Source of the DNA: Ehretia macrophylla
Taxonomy: Eukaryota; Streptophyta; Magnoliopsida; Boraginales; Ehretiaceae
Direction of reading: 5' to 3'
Assembly: GCA_037974665.1 (NCBI GenBank)
Contig: CM075770.1
Location: 6,894,501 to 6,958,500, forward strand
Length of the DNA stretch: 64,000 bases
A program made the position numbers and the translations under genes. Each line of letters starts with the position of its first letter. Positions within the stretch are counted from its first letter, which is position 1. The notes beneath the pieces were generated by a model. That model ran no database searches. It had not been told where the DNA came from and saw nothing but the letters and a program-made list of their open reading frames with translations. Positions 62,749 to 64,000 of the stretch are shown here, piece after piece.

Positions 62749-64000
62749 TTTGAAGCCCAAAATTGATCGTTTCATTAGTTTGGGACACTTTTCTTCTTTT
62801 GTTTTGTTTTTTCGTCCTGGATCGTACGTCGGGAGCGGCGAAAAGGACGACAACCTAATTCATCACGTTTCTGTTACCGAATCCCACGGCCCCTTGGGCA
62901 GGACAACTTCATTTCACATAGATGTTGGGCCCGCAAACTGAGGGCATGGGGCTTGGGCCCAGTTCTCCATCGCCCATAACTTTTGATCCGTAAGGAGTTA
63001 CCCGGCGCAGAGCATACCGTTGGAAAGATCTCCGAGAGCTCTATGATGGGGGCAGCAATACTGCTCGGCTGCACCTATTTTCTGAGCCCAAAATTGAACG
63101 TTTTCATCAGTTTCGGGACACTTTGCTTCTTTTGAGCTATTTTTCCATCCCGGATCGCACGTCGTGAGCCTCGAAAAGGACGACAACCTAATCCATCACA
63201 TTTTTATTATAGAATTCCAAAGCAACTTAAGCAAGACAACCTCGCTTCACGTACAGGCTGGGCCTGCACACCGAGGGTGTGGGACTTGGGACCAAGTCTT
63301 CGTCGCTCCGGTGCCCATAACTTTTGATCCGTAAGGAGTTACGTGGCGCACAACATATCGTTGGAAAGATCTCCGAGCGCTCTACAACGGGGACAACAAG
63401 CTTGCTCGGTTGTGACTATTTTAAGAGCCCAAAATTTAACGTTTTCATCATTTTTGTGACACTTTTCTTCTTTTGCTCTGTTTTTTCATCCCGGATCGTA
63501 CGTCGTGAGCCGCAAAAAGGACAACTACCTAATCCATCACATTTCTATTACCAAATCCCATGGCACCTTGGGCAAGACAACGTCACTTCAAGTAGAGGCT
63601 GGGCCCACAAACCGAGAACGTGGGACTTGGAACCTGGTTTACGTTGCTCTAGTGCCCATGATCCGTAAAGAGTTACGTAGCTCACAGTATACCGTTGGAA
63701 AGCTCTCCGAGAGATCTACGATGGAAGCAGCCAGCTTGCTCGGCTGTGCCTATTTTCTGAGCCCAAAATCGAACGTTTCCTTCATTTTCGTGATACTTTT
63801 CTTCTTTTGCGCTATTTTTTCGTCCCGGATCGTACGTCGTGAGCCGCAAAACGGACGACAACCTAATCCATCATGTTTCTATTACAAAATCCCATGGCAC
63901 CTTGTGCAAGACAACTTCGCTTCACGTAGAGGCCGGGCGAGCAAACCGAAGGCGTGGGGCTTGGGACATGGTCTCCATCGCTCCGGTGCCAATAACTTTT
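62749..64000. repeat. 340-bp satellite array, block 6 (about 3.7 monomers, runs off the window)
   Basis: It starts mid-monomer at TTTGAAGCCCAAAATTG and continues in the common orientation to the window end. Small deletions occur at about 62975 (CCATCGCCCATAAC, missing TCCGGTG) and about 63660 (CCCATGATCCG, missing AACTTTT). Confidence 0.95.

Overview
The window looks like repetitive, heterochromatin-type DNA from a flowering plant nuclear genome. Two things point to this. The retroelements carry a primer-binding site matching the 3' end of plant initiator methionine tRNA (TGGTATCAGAGC) and long TG...CA LTRs. There is no sign of bacterial or organellar gene organisation. I found no host gene, tRNA, rRNA or CRISPR array. 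Essentially every base belongs either to one satellite family (about 30 kb) or to one family of very large-LTR, non-coding retrotransposons (about 34 kb).

The satellite has a 340-341 bp monomer and lies in the same orientation in six blocks: 1-10654, 28979-39472, 43041-47184, 48703-51681, 61887-62670 and 62749-64000. It is most simply read as one formerly continuous array split by insertions. Some monomers are damaged by internal deletions or partial duplications. Locally there is higher-order structure, with variant monomers recurring at 2- and 4-monomer spacing.

The insertions all belong to one LARD-like (large retrotransposon derivative) family with LTRs of about 3.6-3.7 kb and an internal domain of about 2.8-2.9 kb. 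The best copy is on the + strand at 51682-61886: 5' LTR, PBS, non-coding internal domain, polypurine tract, 3' LTR. A minus-strand composite fills 10655-28978. It consists of LTR, internal domain (interrupted by a nested solo LTR with a GAAAC target duplication), a shared LTR, a partial second internal domain, and a truncated LTR. A solo LTR with a perfect AGTGA duplication is at 39473-43040. A truncated LTR is at 47185-48702, and a 78-bp remnant keeping both LTR ends is at 62671-62748.

No copy encodes gag or pol. The motif just before the polypurine tract can be read as EFRDEIL, which I associate with the C-terminus of plant Ty3/gypsy polyproteins, so I infer a Ty3/gypsy parent that would have to mobilise the family in trans. 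The LTRs carry short tandem subrepeats near their start, a CT-rich tract, a candidate TATA box (plus-strand copies only), a diverged internal dimer and a GC-richer block with a recurrent 69-codon ATG-initiated open frame. That frame and the overall element are the best candidates for something undescribed. All identifications rest on reading the sequence by eye; no database was searched.
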